Positions 18,893 through 27,778 of a DNA stretch of 64,000 bases are shown in pieces. The position numbers were made by a program, and so were the translations under genes. The stretch spans positions 1,302,001-1,366,000 of the forward strand of contig NZ_CP072610.1 in the NCBI RefSeq assembly GCF_021029445.1. The letters are read 5' to 3'. Numbering within the stretch: position 1 is the first letter of the stretch; each line of letters opens with the position of its first letter. The notes beneath the pieces were generated by a model. The model had not been told where the DNA came from. It worked only from the letters and a program-made list of their open reading frames with translations, and searched no databases. The DNA comes from Pseudomonas wenzhouensis. Lineage in GTDB: Bacteria > Pseudomonadota > Gammaproteobacteria > Pseudomonadales > Pseudomonadaceae.

Positions 18893-19306
18893 GTGGGATT
18901 GACCGCGCTTGAGGTTCAGGCACTGATTCGGGCTGGATTGCCGATGGCCGAGGATATCGACCTACGTATCGATCGCCTCGATGAGAGTGGCGTGCTGGCG
19001 CGTGTGCCATTTCACGCCAAGCTGGTGCGCCCGGGCGGCACGTTGTCAGGGCCGACCATCATGGCGCTGGGGGATGCGGCCATGTATGCCGTGGTGCTAG
19101 GGAGGCTCGGTCGAGTAGAGATGGCGGTCACCTCCAATCTCAATATCAACTTTCTGGTCAAACCCAGGCCGGTGGACCTGTTGGCCGAGGCGCGCATATT
19201 GCGCTTGAGTCGGCGCCAGGCGGTTTGCGAAGTTTCGTTATATTCGGCAGGTAACGAGGAGGAACTGGTTGCGCATGTAACGGGGACATACGCGTTGCCG
19301 ATTTAA
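18893..19306 (+). CDS. PaaI-type hotdog thioesterase
   Basis: A 137-residue hotdog-fold protein starting at GTG, preceded by GGGAGGAA. The central PGGTLSGPTIMALGDAAMYA helix is the hotdog helix of the PaaI/YbgC class with its conserved Asp, followed by TSNLNINFLVKPRP. It probably hydrolyses an acyl-CoA thioester, but the substrate is unknown. It is divergent from proS and ends in a strong bidirectional terminator. Confidence 0.85.
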   Translation: MGLTALEVQALIRAGLPMAEDIDLRIDRLDESGVLARVPFHAKLVRPGGTLSGPTIMALGDAAMYAVVLGRLGRVEMAVTSNLNINFLVKPRPVDLLAEARILRLSRRQAVCEVSLYSAGNEEELVAHVTGTYALPI

Positions 19307-19327
19307 ATCACTGGGGTCTAAATAAAG

Positions 19328-19354
19328 AAACCCGGCCAAGGCCGGGTTTCTTTT
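19328..19354. terminator. Bidirectional terminator between thioesterase and oprD-type gene
   Basis: AAACCCGGCC pairs with GGCCGGGTTT; a T-rich run follows on the plus strand, and the minus strand also has a T-rich tail. Confidence 0.85.
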
Positions 19355-19379
19355 ATACCGCTATCGAGTAGCGCTGAAG

Positions 19380-20675
19380 TTACAGAATGCTCAGCGGGTA
19401 TTCGAGGATTACGCGGACTTCATCAATCGATGGCGACCCGTAGTAGACGCCATCACTGCTGCGGTAAGTGGCTTGACGAACGCGCATGTTGAGGTCTTTC
19501 GCCGGGCCATCCTGGATGGTGTAACCAACCTGAATGTCACGCTCCCACTCTTTGCCGTTATTAGTTACACCTGTATCTGCATCGGAACCACTGATGTAAC
19601 GGGCCATGAATGTAAGACCGGGTACACCGTATTCAGCGAAGTCCAAGTCATAGCGCAGTTGCCAAGATTTCTCATCCTTGGCATTGAAGTCGGAGCGTTG
19701 TACGGAGTTGGCGAGCCAGACAGTGCCGCCGCCGTCTACACCGTAATCGTAACCAACCGTGAAGGGATTGCCATTGTCGTCAAGTGCGGTGTAACCGCCA
19801 TGAGACTTCTGGTAGGCTGCAGTGAGCGTATGAGCTCCAAAGTTATAGGCTGCGGCAAGACTCCAGATAGTATTGTCTTCGCTCTTTCCGGTATTTGTAT
19901 ATTCTTTATCGTAATCAGTCTTGTATATATTGAAATCAAAGTTAAGGGACTGATCTTCGCTAATGCCGAAGGTATAGTTGACGTTGCCGTAGTACTTCTT
20001 GAAAGCGTCTTCTACATCGGAAAGGTAGAGTGCGGCTGACAGGTCATCACTAAAGCTGTAGGTGCCACCGAGTACGTCAGCGCTTTTCAAGCCAATGCTG
20101 TCGCGATTGGTTTGATCTTGGGCATTGATGCCGGTGAAGTGACCGGCGTGCAGCTCCAGGCCTTCGATTTCGTTGCTGGTTACCAGGAAGCCTTCTGCAG
20201 TTTCTGGCAGCAGACGACTGTCGTCAGTGCTCAGAACAGGCAGGGCAGTGAACTGAGTACCGTATTTCAGTACTGTACTGGACAGGCGCAGTTTTACGGC
20301 GCCGCCTGCTTCGGAGTAATCGTCTTGGGAGCGGCCATCACTGCCTGTCGGAAACAGGCCGGTACCGGTGCGGCCTTTACCGCTATCCAGTTTGATCCCA
20401 AGCATGCCGATAGCATCTACACCAAAGCCGATAGTGCCCTGAGTGAAGCCAGATTCAAAGGTGCCAATGATGCCATGACCCCATTCCTGAGGGTCATCAT
20501 TTAGGTCTGGACCTGCGTTGCGGAAATCGCGGGAGAAGTACAGGTTACGGTTCAGTACGTTGAAGCTGCTGTCCTCAACAAAGCCGTTGGACTCAGATTG
20601 TGCGCTGGCGAAAGCCAGTTGGCTGGTGCCCGCGGCGACTGCCAGGGCGATTACGCTCCACTTCATCACTTGCAT
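19380..20675 (-). CDS. OprD family outer-membrane porin
   Basis: A 431-residue porin with a signal peptide (about 1-24, ending AFA) and the OprD-family sequence after it: NGFVEDSSFNVLNRNLYFSR, then YSEAGGAVKLRLS and a C-terminal EVRVILEYPLSIL. OprD porins admit basic amino acids, small carboxylates or carbapenems depending on subtype; the subtype cannot be assigned here. The start at 20675 follows AAAGGAG, and the longer frame to 20777 is rejected. The central part (roughly 19560-20100) is visibly AT-richer than its neighbours. It occupies the position of the PA0958 oprD locus. Confidence 0.92.
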   Translation of the reverse strand: MQVMKWSVIALAVAAGTSQLAFASAQSESNGFVEDSSFNVLNRNLYFSRDFRNAGPDLNDDPQEWGHGIIGTFESGFTQGTIGFGVDAIGMLGIKLDSGKGRTGTGLFPTGSDGRSQDDYSEAGGAVKLRLSSTVLKYGTQFTALPVLSTDDSRLLPETAEGFLVTSNEIEGLELHAGHFTGINAQDQTNRDSIGLKSADVLGGTYSFSDDLSAALYLSDVEDAFKKYYGNVNYTFGISEDQSLNFDFNIYKTDYDKEYTNTGKSEDNTIWSLAAAYNFGAHTLTAAYQKSHGGYTALDDNGNPFTVGYDYGVDGGGTVWLANSVQRSDFNAKDEKSWQLRYDLDFAEYGVPGLTFMARYISGSDADTGVTNNGKEWERDIQVGYTIQDGPAKDLNMRVRQATYRSSDGVYYGSPSIDEVRVILEYPLSIL

Positions 20676-21328
20676 CGTGATTGCTCCTTTGGTTTGGAAG
20701 AGTTGCGCTGCCCATTGTTTTGTTATATGGGCGGCTCTTTCTTTTTGTGTCGGCGCTAACTTATAGCACACGGCCAAGGTTGGCGATAGTTACAGTCTAT
20801 TCGTTGCGACTTCTGCGGCTCCGTGTCGCATGGAGTTGAGGGAATGTCGCAAATGTGTAGCTCTGCAGGCGTGCTACGGCTGGCCGACGTTTTCGCGGTT
20901 CTGCTGTGCCGGGTACCGCTGTTATTGATCGACTGCACGGCTTGCCGGGCATTGTGCTGGACATTAGCAAGAGTCGTGCTCAAAACCGGATGTGCTCTGT
21001 AAAACCTTGTTTTTACGCTGTGTGGCGCCTCATGGCAGGTCAGTGGACTCAAGGGTGGCGCGGGTTTATCGCGACTGGGTGTGCTGTCGGCAGTTCGCAG
21101 TCAGGGGCCTGTTTCGGGCCTGGCCAGGGCTCGCATGGGGTAACGCCTGGGGGCATGCATTACGAGAAGAAACATCATGTTGCACGCCTGCGGTGCGTCT
21201 CTGTATCGAGTGCCTTGCGCTGGTGCAGGGGCTGCGGATGAATTGTCCGAGGGGCCCGCGTATGCTGCGCGCCATCGCGTGGCTCAGGCGCTACGCTTGA
21301 GTGATCTGTTCAAAGGAGAAGAATCGCC
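20676..21328. other. 653-base intergenic region between porin and HIT genes
   Basis: No supported gene. It should carry the porin promoter (minus strand) and the HIT-slyX promoter (plus strand). On the porin side the leader has an A-rich AAAAAGAAAG stretch (around 20737-20746) that could be an Hfq/Crc site, but the match is weak. A small TA-rich dyad (GTAAAA...TTTTAC) lies near 21000. The frames here have no start, ribosome site or family resemblance that would support a protein. Confidence 0.6.
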
Positions 21329-21760
21329 ATGTTCGCTCTGGATTCACGTCTTCAGCAGGATTGTCTGCTGGTCGGGGACTTTGCATTGAGTCGTCTGCTG
21401 TTGATGAACGATGCCCACTACCCCTGGTTCATCCTCGTGCCGCGTCGCGAGGAAGTGAGCGAGCTGTTCCAGCTCGATGCGGCCGATCAGCGTCAGTTGT
21501 GGCAGGAAACCACGCTGCTGGCCGAGACCCTCAAGGATACTTTTGCCGCCGACAAGATGAATGTCGCCACGCTCGGCAATGTGGTGAGTCAGTTGCACAT
21601 GCATGTGATCGTGCGCCGGCGTGATGACATCGCCTGGCCCGCGCCGGTCTGGGGGCGGCACCCGGCGCAGCCTTACGAGGCGCATCAGGTCGAGCAGATC
21701 ATCGCCAGGTTGCGGTTGGTGCTGACCAGGGATTTTCAGTTTGCCGGAGAGTCTGCATGA
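21329..21760 (+). CDS. HIT family nucleotide hydrolase-like protein
   Basis: A 143-residue HIT protein with [13 protein letters not shown], the core [13 protein letters not shown] (His90 and His92) and WPAPVWG. The usual His-x-His-x-His triad has Ile94 at its third position, as appears typical for this proteobacterial subgroup. It probably acts on a nucleotide or nucleotidyl bond; the substrate is unknown. AAAGGAGAAG precedes the start. Its last four bases overlap the slyX start (ATGA), indicating translational coupling. Confidence 0.88.
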   Translation: MFALDSRLQQDCLLVGDFALSRLLLMNDAHYPWFILVPRREEVSELFQLDAADQRQLWQETTLLAETLKDTFAADKMNVATLGNVVSQLHMHVIVRRRDDIAWPAPVWGRHPAQPYEAHQVEQIIARLRLVLTRDFQFAGESA

Positions 21761-21963
21761 GCCTTGAGTCGCGGATCATGGAGCTGGAAAGCCGCCTGGC
21801 CTTTCAGGATGACACCATTCAGGCACTGAGCGACGAGCTGGTGGAGCAGAACAAGCGTATCGAGCGCATGCAGTTACAGCTAAAGGTTCTGGCACGTCGT
21901 CAGGAGGACTTGAGTGGGCAGGCGGGGATTGCCGAAGACGAAGCGCCGCCTCCGCACTACTGA
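21757..21963 (+). CDS. slyX: SlyX family protein
   Basis: A 68-residue protein, mostly one coiled coil with Leu/Ile heptads ([19 protein letters not shown]) and the typical C-terminal PPPHY of SlyX. The family's function is unknown; in E. coli slyX lies near slyD. It overlaps the HIT gene by four bases and is followed by a bidirectional terminator. Confidence 0.93.
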   Translation: MSLESRIMELESRLAFQDDTIQALSDELVEQNKRIERMQLQLKVLARRQEDLSGQAGIAEDEAPPPHY

Positions 21964-21969
21964 TGTGAA

Positions 21970-21991
21970 AAAGCCCGGTTTCCCGGGCTTT
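21970..21991. terminator. Bidirectional terminator after slyX
   Basis: AAAGCCCGG pairs with CCGGGCTTT between the converging slyX and cold-shock-domain genes. Confidence 0.85.
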
Positions 21992-22005
21992 GCTTGGTGT
22001 GCCGC

Positions 22006-22629
22006 TCAGCGCCGCGCGGGGGGCGCTGCGATCACGTCTTCGGCTTGCAGGCCTTTGTCACGCTGCATGACCGAGAACTCCACACGTTGACCTTCGACCA
22101 GTACGCGGTGGCCTTCGCCGCGAATGGCACGAAAGTGCACGAAGATATCCTCGCCCGAGTCGCGGGAAATGAAGCCAAAGCCCTTGGAGGTATTGAACCA
22201 CTTGACCGTGCCAGTCTCGCGATCGTCATCGCTGAAGCTGGTGCTGACGCTGGTAGGCTGCGAGGGTGCGCGTTGTTCTGGGCTGCGAGGGGCGGTCTTC
22301 AGGTGTGCGGCCAGGTTCAGCGCCACGGCGACGAGCAGGGTCAGCAGTGGCAGCCAGATGGCTGGTTGACCGCCAATGTTGGGCAGTGGAGCAAGCAGGA
22401 TCAGGCTTTGTATCACCGAGGCCAGTATCAGCAGTGCAGAAGACAGGCCGAGCAGTTGCTGCCGCGCAGCCGGAGCGCTCTGTTGTTGCGAGGCGGCCAG
22501 CAGGTTGAGCAGGCCAGTCAGTGCCAGGTAGACGGCATCAGGGGTGGTCAGCAATGAAGTGGAAAAACCGGGTACGGCGCAAAGCAGCAGGGCAGCAAAC
22601 CCTGTAACGAGATGGGCAATCTTCAACAT
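22006..22629 (-). CDS. Membrane protein with C-terminal cold-shock domain
   Basis: A 207-residue protein: three to four hydrophobic segments in the first 110 residues, a linker of about 28 residues rich in Ser, Pro and Arg, then a complete cold-shock domain (140-200) with KWFN, RNP1 KGFGFI (149-154) and RNP2 DIFVHF (161-166). The domain should bind single-stranded nucleic acid close to the inner membrane. A start at 22629 is the first Met of the hydrophobic part; the longer frame to 22779 has no support. It matches the PA0961 position. Its ribosome binding site is poor. Confidence 0.82.
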   Translation of the reverse strand: MLKIAHLVTGFAALLLCAVPGFSTSLLTTPDAVYLALTGLLNLLAASQQQSAPAARQQLLGLSSALLILASVIQSLILLAPLPNIGGQPAIWLPLLTLLVAVALNLAAHLKTAPRSPEQRAPSQPTSVSTSFSDDDRETGTVKWFNTSKGFGFISRDSGEDIFVHFRAIRGEGHRVLVEGQRVEFSVMQRDKGLQAEDVIAAPPARR

Positions 22630-22797
22630 CTTCGATGAACTCACTAATTGATGATGACTCAAGGTGTTGCGGAGAGAGCGCGCTAACCGCCTGCCAACTG
22701 AACGGCAGGTGCGCACCGGTATGCAAGGTTGGCCATGCCACAGGAAGGTGATATGGCAGGCCGGCCTATTTAACAGCAAAGAAGATGGCTTCTCAAA

Positions 22798-23865
22798 TCA
22801 AGCGCTTACTATCGCTTCGCTGATCGCGGGGTGTACCTGATTGCGGCCTGCACGCTTGGCTCGATAGAGCGCATCATCGGCGCGGGTCAGGAGGGATTCG
22901 AACGTGTCGCCGTTTTCGGCCATGGCGCAGCCGAAGGACGCGGTGATGCTGTCCAGAACCTGGTCGGTGCGTCTGACCTTGACCCGCAGGGACTGAATCT
23001 TGTTGCGCAATTGTTCGGCGAAGGTCAGTACCTCACCAAGGCTGGCGCAATTGCGCAGCACGACGCAGAACTCCTCGCCCCCATAGCGCGCTGCGAAAGC
23101 CTCGGGTGGCAACAGGTCGCGCAGCAGTTGACCGACATGCTGGAGCACGCGGTCGCCCAGAGGATGGCCGTACTGGTCGTTGAACTGCTTGAAATGATCG
23201 ATATCCAGCATCAGCAGCGCCAGTCCGTCTGTTGATTCGCTCAGGGCGCGCTCCAGCAGGCGGGTAAAGGCGTGACGATTGAATACGCGGGTCAGGCTGT
23301 CGAGCGTTGCAGCCAGGTGGGCGCGCTCCAGTTGGCTGCGCAGATGGGTTATCTCCTGCTGTGCGGCGCGCAGGCGATAGAGGAATTTTTCCTGCTGATC
23401 CTGCATCAGTTGCGTGCTTTCCTGTAACTCGCTGAGCACGCCGGGCAGATCGTCGATGATCGGCTCCTGCAAGGCGCTGAGACCCTGGCTCAGGCTCTGC
23501 TGGTAGTGCTGGCTACCGATCACGCTGCTGGAGACGTCCCCTTCGATATCGTCGACCAGCTCGATGACTTGTTGCTGGCCGGCGCGTGCTTCTTCCAGTT
23601 CGCCGCGGATGATGTAGTCGCGAAACAGGCGGCTGGCGGTTTCCGGGGGGAATACGTCGAAGTCCTCGACCACCTTGTCCAGGCGTCGGTTGAGTTCGGG
23701 TTCGCTGCCTCTGCTGTAGGTGTACCACAGTGCATAGTGCACCGGGTTGGGCGGTATGGCGTGGCGCATCATCAGCGGCACCGCTTGTTTCAGTAGTTCC
23801 GCCGCCTCGCGGGTATCTTCCGGGTAGAGGTTGATGATGCTGGGCGGTTTGGTTGCTTGACTCAT
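22798..23865 (-). CDS. Diguanylate cyclase with GGDEF domain
   Basis: A 355-residue soluble protein. The N-terminal about 110 residues have the PVHYALWYTYSRG helix pattern found in a family of Pseudomonas GGDEF proteins, then a coiled coil (about 150-190) and a GGDEF domain with the active-site GGEEF at 262-266. It should make c-di-GMP from two GTP. The RxxD inhibitory site that normally precedes the motif is absent (residues 253-256 are PPEA), so simple product inhibition is not expected. The start at 23865 is the Met of the conserved N-terminus. It follows dps on the same strand after a terminator-like hairpin. Confidence 0.88.
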   Translation of the reverse strand: MSQATKPPSIINLYPEDTREAAELLKQAVPLMMRHAIPPNPVHYALWYTYSRGSEPELNRRLDKVVEDFDVFPPETASRLFRDYIIRGELEEARAGQQQVIELVDDIEGDVSSSVIGSQHYQQSLSQGLSALQEPIIDDLPGVLSELQESTQLMQDQQEKFLYRLRAAQQEITHLRSQLERAHLAATLDSLTRVFNRHAFTRLLERALSESTDGLALLMLDIDHFKQFNDQYGHPLGDRVLQHVGQLLRDLLPPEAFAARYGGEEFCVVLRNCASLGEVLTFAEQLRNKIQSLRVKVRRTDQVLDSITASFGCAMAENGDTFESLLTRADDALYRAKRAGRNQVHPAISEAIVSA

Positions 23866-23929
23866 TGCGGCAGGAACTCGCTGGCTAATGGCCAGAGCAT
23901 AGAACAGGGCATGGCTGTGTGCCAAATGA

Positions 23930-23953
23930 AAAGGCCCGGATGACCGGGCCTTT
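23930..23953 (-). terminator. Terminator after dps
   Basis: AAAGGCCCGG pairs with CCGGGCCTTT around an ATGA loop; read on the minus strand it ends in a T-rich run. Confidence 0.85.
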
Positions 23954-23957
23954 GGGG

Positions 23958-24428
23958 TCAGGCTGCGAGCAGGCTGCGCAGCATCCAGGCGGTTTTCTCG
24001 TGTACCTGCATGCGCTGGGTCAGCAGGTCAGCCGTCGGTTCGTCACTGACCTTGTCGAGCAGCGGGAAGATATCGCGAGCAGTACGCACCACGGCTTCCT
24101 GGCCCTGAACCAGTTGTTTGATCATGTCTTCTGCCGTGGGCACGCCTTCTTCTTCCTTGATCGACGACAGGCGAGCATAAGCGGCGTAGGTGCCCGGCGC
24201 CGGGAAGCCCAGGGCGCGGATGCGTTCGGCGATGGCGTCGACGGCCAGGGCCAGTTCGGTGTACTGCCCTTCGAACATCAGGTGCAGGGTGTTGAACATC
24301 GGGCCGGTGACGTTCCAGTGAAAGTTGTGGGTCTTCAGATACAGGGTGTAGGTGTCGGCCAGCAGGCGGGAGAGGCCTTCGGCAATGGAGGCGCGATCCT
24401 GTTCGGCGATTCCGATATTGATTTCCAT
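23958..24428 (-). CDS. dps: Dps-family ferritin-like DNA-protection protein
   Basis: A 156-residue ferritin-like protein. Residues around [20 protein letters not shown] carry the conserved ferroxidase His and acidic ligands, and [15 protein letters not shown] is the typical C-terminal helix. Dps dodecamers oxidise and store Fe2+ with peroxide and protect DNA in starvation or oxidative stress. It corresponds to PA0962. AAAGGAGAAAT precedes the start. A 12-bp palindrome lies about 110 bases upstream and might be an operator. Confidence 0.92.
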   Translation of the reverse strand: MEINIGIAEQDRASIAEGLSRLLADTYTLYLKTHNFHWNVTGPMFNTLHLMFEGQYTELALAVDAIAERIRALGFPAPGTYAAYARLSSIKEEEGVPTAEDMIKQLVQGQEAVVRTARDIFPLLDKVSDEPTADLLTQRMQVHEKTAWMLRSLLAA

Positions 24429-24535
24429 GATTTCTCCTTTCAGTTGGTCCGGGCGTGGCCCGCATGATGAGTGAAGGCTAACACGCGGGCTGCCAGGATG
24501 AGCCTGGCTTACATCAATGAATACGATGTTTGGAT

Positions 24536-24547
24536 GTTATCGATAAC
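24536..24547. promoter_or_regulatory. 12-bp palindrome upstream of dps
   Basis: GTTATCGATAAC is a perfect palindrome in the only gap between the Hpt/HD-GYP-like gene and dps. The binding protein, if any, is unknown. Confidence 0.3.
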
Positions 24548-24593
24548 GAACGGTTCATTTTCAATGGGTCGCATACGCTCGTCGTGGCAGCAT

Positions 24594-25700
24594 TCAGCGA
24601 TGAGCCAGGGTTGGCTGCTGTTGCAAGGTTCGATTGAACACCTCTACCCAGTGGGCGCTGAACTGTTGGCCGGCCAGGTTGTTGATTTCCAGAATGGCGC
24701 GCAACAGAGGGCGCTTGCTCAGGGTCTGGTGGGCGCGTTCGTGGGTGCGTGCGTCGAAGGTATCGACGATATGCAGTATCAGTGCGCCGGGCGTGATTTC
24801 CGCCTCGCGCAGCCCTTTCGGGTAGCCGCTGCCGTCGGCGTGTTCCTGGTGCTGGAGGATGATCTCCATGGCGCCTGACCAGTCCGGCATGCGTTTGAGC
24901 AGTTCACTGGCCAGGCGTGGGTGGCCCTGCATCATGCGTCGCTCGTCGCGGCTCAGTGGGCTTTGCTTGTGCAGTAACGGCAGGGGCAAAAAGGCCATGC
25001 CGAGATCGTGCAGACAGACTGCTGCAGCCAGTTGCGCCGGCTGTTCGGCGAAGCCACCTGCAGCATTGATGCTCAGTGCCAGTTCGAGTTGGCGCAGGTG
25101 GCGCCCCTGCCAATAGGGTGAGCGCTGCTGCGCTGCCTCGGCCAGTGCGCAGAACAGTTGCAGGTCGGGTGTGCTGTCGATGCCGTGGCGAGCGAGCAGG
25201 GCTTCACTGTGGCTGGGTTGCAGGGCTTGCCGGGGAGGCAGGCGGGTCTCGGGATCCAGTCGCAGCAGCAGTTCACGCCGCCGCTCGTCCTGTTGCTCGG
25301 TTGGGGCTGTGGCCAATGCGTGCAGGGCGCTACACAGTTGCCGGATCTGTCCGCTGTCAGGCTCATGATCGCTGCCTTTCAGGGCCTTATCCAGCAGGGT
25401 GCGTAACTGGTCGAGGCTAAGCAGCAGGATATCGCCCAGCAGGCTGTCGAAGGTCATGGCGCCGCAACGCAGGGCGTCGAGTACGTCCTCGATGGCTTGT
25501 GGTAGCGGCATCAGTGCGTTGAGCTCGACGTAACCCAGGTTGCCCTTGAGCGTATGGATCAGGCGAAACAGCTCGCGCAGTCTTTCCGCGCTTTTGGGCG
25601 CTCGTTCAAGCTCGATCAGCAGTTGTTCGCAGCGTGGTAGCTGCTCGGCGGCTTCGAGGCGAAAGTCTTCCAGTAAGTCGCTGGGCAGGTCACTGCGCAT
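24594..25700 (-). CDS. Hpt domain fused to an HD-GYP-like domain
   Basis: A 368-residue soluble protein. Residues 1-110 look like a histidine phosphotransfer domain with HTLKG (His49, Lys52, Gly53). Residues 200-330 resemble an HD-GYP domain: HD at 231-232, GHP at 260, then HQE...DGSGYP at 284-294. Two conserved positions are changed: the HDxGK lysine is Met235 and the HHE pair reads HQE. It may be a phosphorelay-controlled c-di-GMP phosphodiesterase or an inactive binding protein. Start at 25700, preceded by AGGAG; the frame is open ten codons further. Confidence 0.8.
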   Translation of the reverse strand: MRSDLPSDLLEDFRLEAAEQLPRCEQLLIELERAPKSAERLRELFRLIHTLKGNLGYVELNALMPLPQAIEDVLDALRCGAMTFDSLLGDILLLSLDQLRTLLDKALKGSDHEPDSGQIRQLCSALHALATAPTEQQDERRRELLLRLDPETRLPPRQALQPSHSEALLARHGIDSTPDLQLFCALAEAAQQRSPYWQGRHLRQLELALSINAAGGFAEQPAQLAAAVCLHDLGMAFLPLPLLHKQSPLSRDERRMMQGHPRLASELLKRMPDWSGAMEIILQHQEHADGSGYPKGLREAEITPGALILHIVDTFDARTHERAHQTLSKRPLLRAILEINNLAGQQFSAHWVEVFNRTLQQQPTLAHR

Positions 25701-25898
25701 GGTCGTTCTCCTGACGGGAGGCTTCATCAATTATAGAAGCCATCTGCCGGGCGGCTGCGTCATGGCGATTTACGCTATATAATCCCGCTCTTTATCGGCG
25801 TGCGACGTACAGTTGGACGTTTGCTGCGGTGTGGCTCCTGCCCAGGGCGCTGGGGGCTGCCTGACCTATCCAAGACCTTAGAGAAGCGAAACACGATC

Positions 25899-27674
25899 AT
25901 GATGCGCAGCCACTATTGCGGCCAGTTGAACGAGAGCCTGGATGGCCAGGAAATCACCCTTTGCGGCTGGGTACACCGTCGCCGTGACCATGGCGGGGTG
26001 ATCTTCCTCGATATCCGTGATCGTGAAGGCCTGGCTCAGGTGGTGTTCGATCCTGATCGTGCCGAGACCTTCGCCAAGGCCGACCGCGTGCGCAGCGAGT
26101 ACGTGGTCAAGATCACCGGCAAGGTGCGTCTGCGTCCGGCCGGTGCGGTCAACCCGAACATGGCCAGCGGCGCCATCGAGGTGCTGGGCTACGAGCTGGA
26201 AGTTTTGAACGAGGCGGAAACCCCACCGTTCCCGCTCAACGAATACAGTGACGTTGGCGAGGAAACCCGTCTGCGCTACCGTTTCATCGATTTGCGCCGT
26301 CCGGAAATGGCCGAGAAGCTCAAGCTGCGTTCGCGCATCACCTCGAGCATCCGCCGTTACCTGGATGACAACGGTTTCCTCGATGTCGAGACGCCGATCC
26401 TGACCCGCGCCACGCCGGAAGGCGCGCGCGACTACCTGGTGCCGAGCCGCACCCACGCTGGCAGCTTCTTCGCCCTGCCGCAGTCGCCGCAGTTGTTCAA
26501 GCAACTGCTGATGGTCGCTGGCTTCGACCGCTACTATCAGATCGCCAAGTGCTTCCGCGACGAAGACCTGCGCGCCGACCGCCAGCCGGAATTTACCCAG
26601 ATCGACATCGAGACCAGCTTCCTCGATGAAAAAGACATCATGGGCATCACCGAGACCATGGTGCGCAACCTGTTCAAGGAAGTGCTGGACGTCGAGTTCG
26701 GCGAGCTGCCACACATGACCCTGGCCGAAGCCATGCGCCGCTTTGGCTCGGACAAGCCGGACCTGCGCATTCCGCTGGAGCTGGTGGATGTGGAAGATCA
26801 GCTCAAGGACGTCGAATTCAAGGTCTTCGCCGGCCCGGCCAACGACCCGAAATGCCGCGTTACCGCGCTGCGCGTACCGGGCGGGGCGAGCATGCCGCGC
26901 AAGCAGATCGACGATTACACCAAGTTCGTCGGCATCTACGGTGCCAAGGGCCTGGCCTATATCAAGGTCAACGAGCGCGCAGCCGGTGTTGACGGTCTGC
27001 AGTCGCCGATCGTCAAGAACATCCCGCTGGATAACATCAACGTCATCCTCGACCGCGTTGGCGCGGTCGATGGCGATATCGTGTTCTTCGGTGCCGACAA
27101 GGCCAAGATCGTCAGCGAAGCCCTGGGCGCGCTGCGCATCAAGTTGGGTCATGACCTCAATCTGTTCACCTGCGAGTGGGCGCCGCTGTGGGTCGTCGAT
27201 TTCCCGATGTTCGAGGAGAACGACGACGGCAGCCTGACCGCCATGCACCACCCGTTCACCGCACCGAGCTGCAGCCCGGAAGAGTTGGAGGCCAATCCGG
27301 CTGCCGCGCTGTCGCGTGCCTACGACATGGTGCTCAACGGTACCGAGCTGGGTGGCGGTTCTATCCGTATCCACGACAAGGCCATGCAGCAGACCGTGTT
27401 CCGGGTGCTCGGCATCAGCGAGGAAGAGCAGGAAGAGAAGTTCGGCTTCCTCCTCGATGCCCTCAAGTACGGCGCGCCGCCCCATGGTGGTCTGGCCTTC
27501 GGCCTGGATCGCCTGGTGATGCTGATGACTGGCGCACAGTCGATCCGCGAAGTGATTGCCTTCCCGAAAACCCAGAGTGCGGCCTGCGTCATGACTCAGG
27601 CGCCGGGTATCGTCGACAACAAGTCGCTGCGCGAGCTGCACATTCGCCTGCGCGAGCAACCCAAGGCCGAATAA
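25899..27674 (+). CDS. aspS: Aspartyl-tRNA synthetase
   Basis: A 591-residue class II synthetase: an N-terminal OB-fold anticodon-binding domain ([20 protein letters not shown]), a catalytic core with motif 2 around [18 protein letters not shown], a GAD insertion, and motif 3 [13 protein letters not shown] near the end. It charges tRNA with aspartate in the cytoplasm. The MMRSHYC start at 25899 matches Pseudomonas aspS; the frame runs upstream but without support. In P. aeruginosa this enzyme is non-discriminating and also serves tRNA-Asn with GatCAB; I assume the same here. Confidence 0.97.
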   Translation: MMRSHYCGQLNESLDGQEITLCGWVHRRRDHGGVIFLDIRDREGLAQVVFDPDRAETFAKADRVRSEYVVKITGKVRLRPAGAVNPNMASGAIEVLGYELEVLNEAETPPFPLNEYSDVGEETRLRYRFIDLRRPEMAEKLKLRSRITSSIRRYLDDNGFLDVETPILTRATPEGARDYLVPSRTHAGSFFALPQSPQLFKQLLMVAGFDRYYQIAKCFRDEDLRADRQPEFTQIDIETSFLDEKDIMGITETMVRNLFKEVLDVEFGELPHMTLAEAMRRFGSDKPDLRIPLELVDVEDQLKDVEFKVFAGPANDPKCRVTALRVPGGASMPRKQIDDYTKFVGIYGAKGLAYIKVNERAAGVDGLQSPIVKNIPLDNINVILDRVGAVDGDIVFFGADKAKIVSEALGALRIKLGHDLNLFTCEWAPLWVVDFPMFEENDDGSLTAMHHPFTAPSCSPEELEANPAAALSRAYDMVLNGTELGGGSIRIHDKAMQQTVFRVLGISEEEQEEKFGFLLDALKYGAPPHGGLAFGLDRLVMLMTGAQSIREVIAFPKTQSAACVMTQAPGIVDNKSLRELHIRLREQPKAE

Positions 27675-27684
27675 GCCTGCCAAA

Positions 27685-27710
27685 GAAGCCTGGAGATTCC
27701 AGGCTTCTTC
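27685..27710 (+). terminator. Hairpin after aspS
   Basis: GAAGCCTGGA pairs with TCCAGGCTTC, followed by TTCGTTATT. It may be attenuating, since pmpR lies close downstream. Confidence 0.75.
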
Positions 27711-27778
27711 GTTATTGGGTGGAGAGACTCGAACTCTTACGCCCCGGTAATCGTGAAACCTTATAGATGGAGTGAGTT

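Noticed and set aside
20737..20746. A-rich stretch before the oprD-type gene as an Hfq/Crc site
   Set aside because: Only one weak AAN run, more than 60 bases from the start codon; not convincing beside the putP case.
25878..27683. 601-residue open frame on the minus strand across aspS
   Set aside because: It is the complement of a certain aspS gene; long antisense frames are common in GC-rich DNA, and the translation has no family resemblance.
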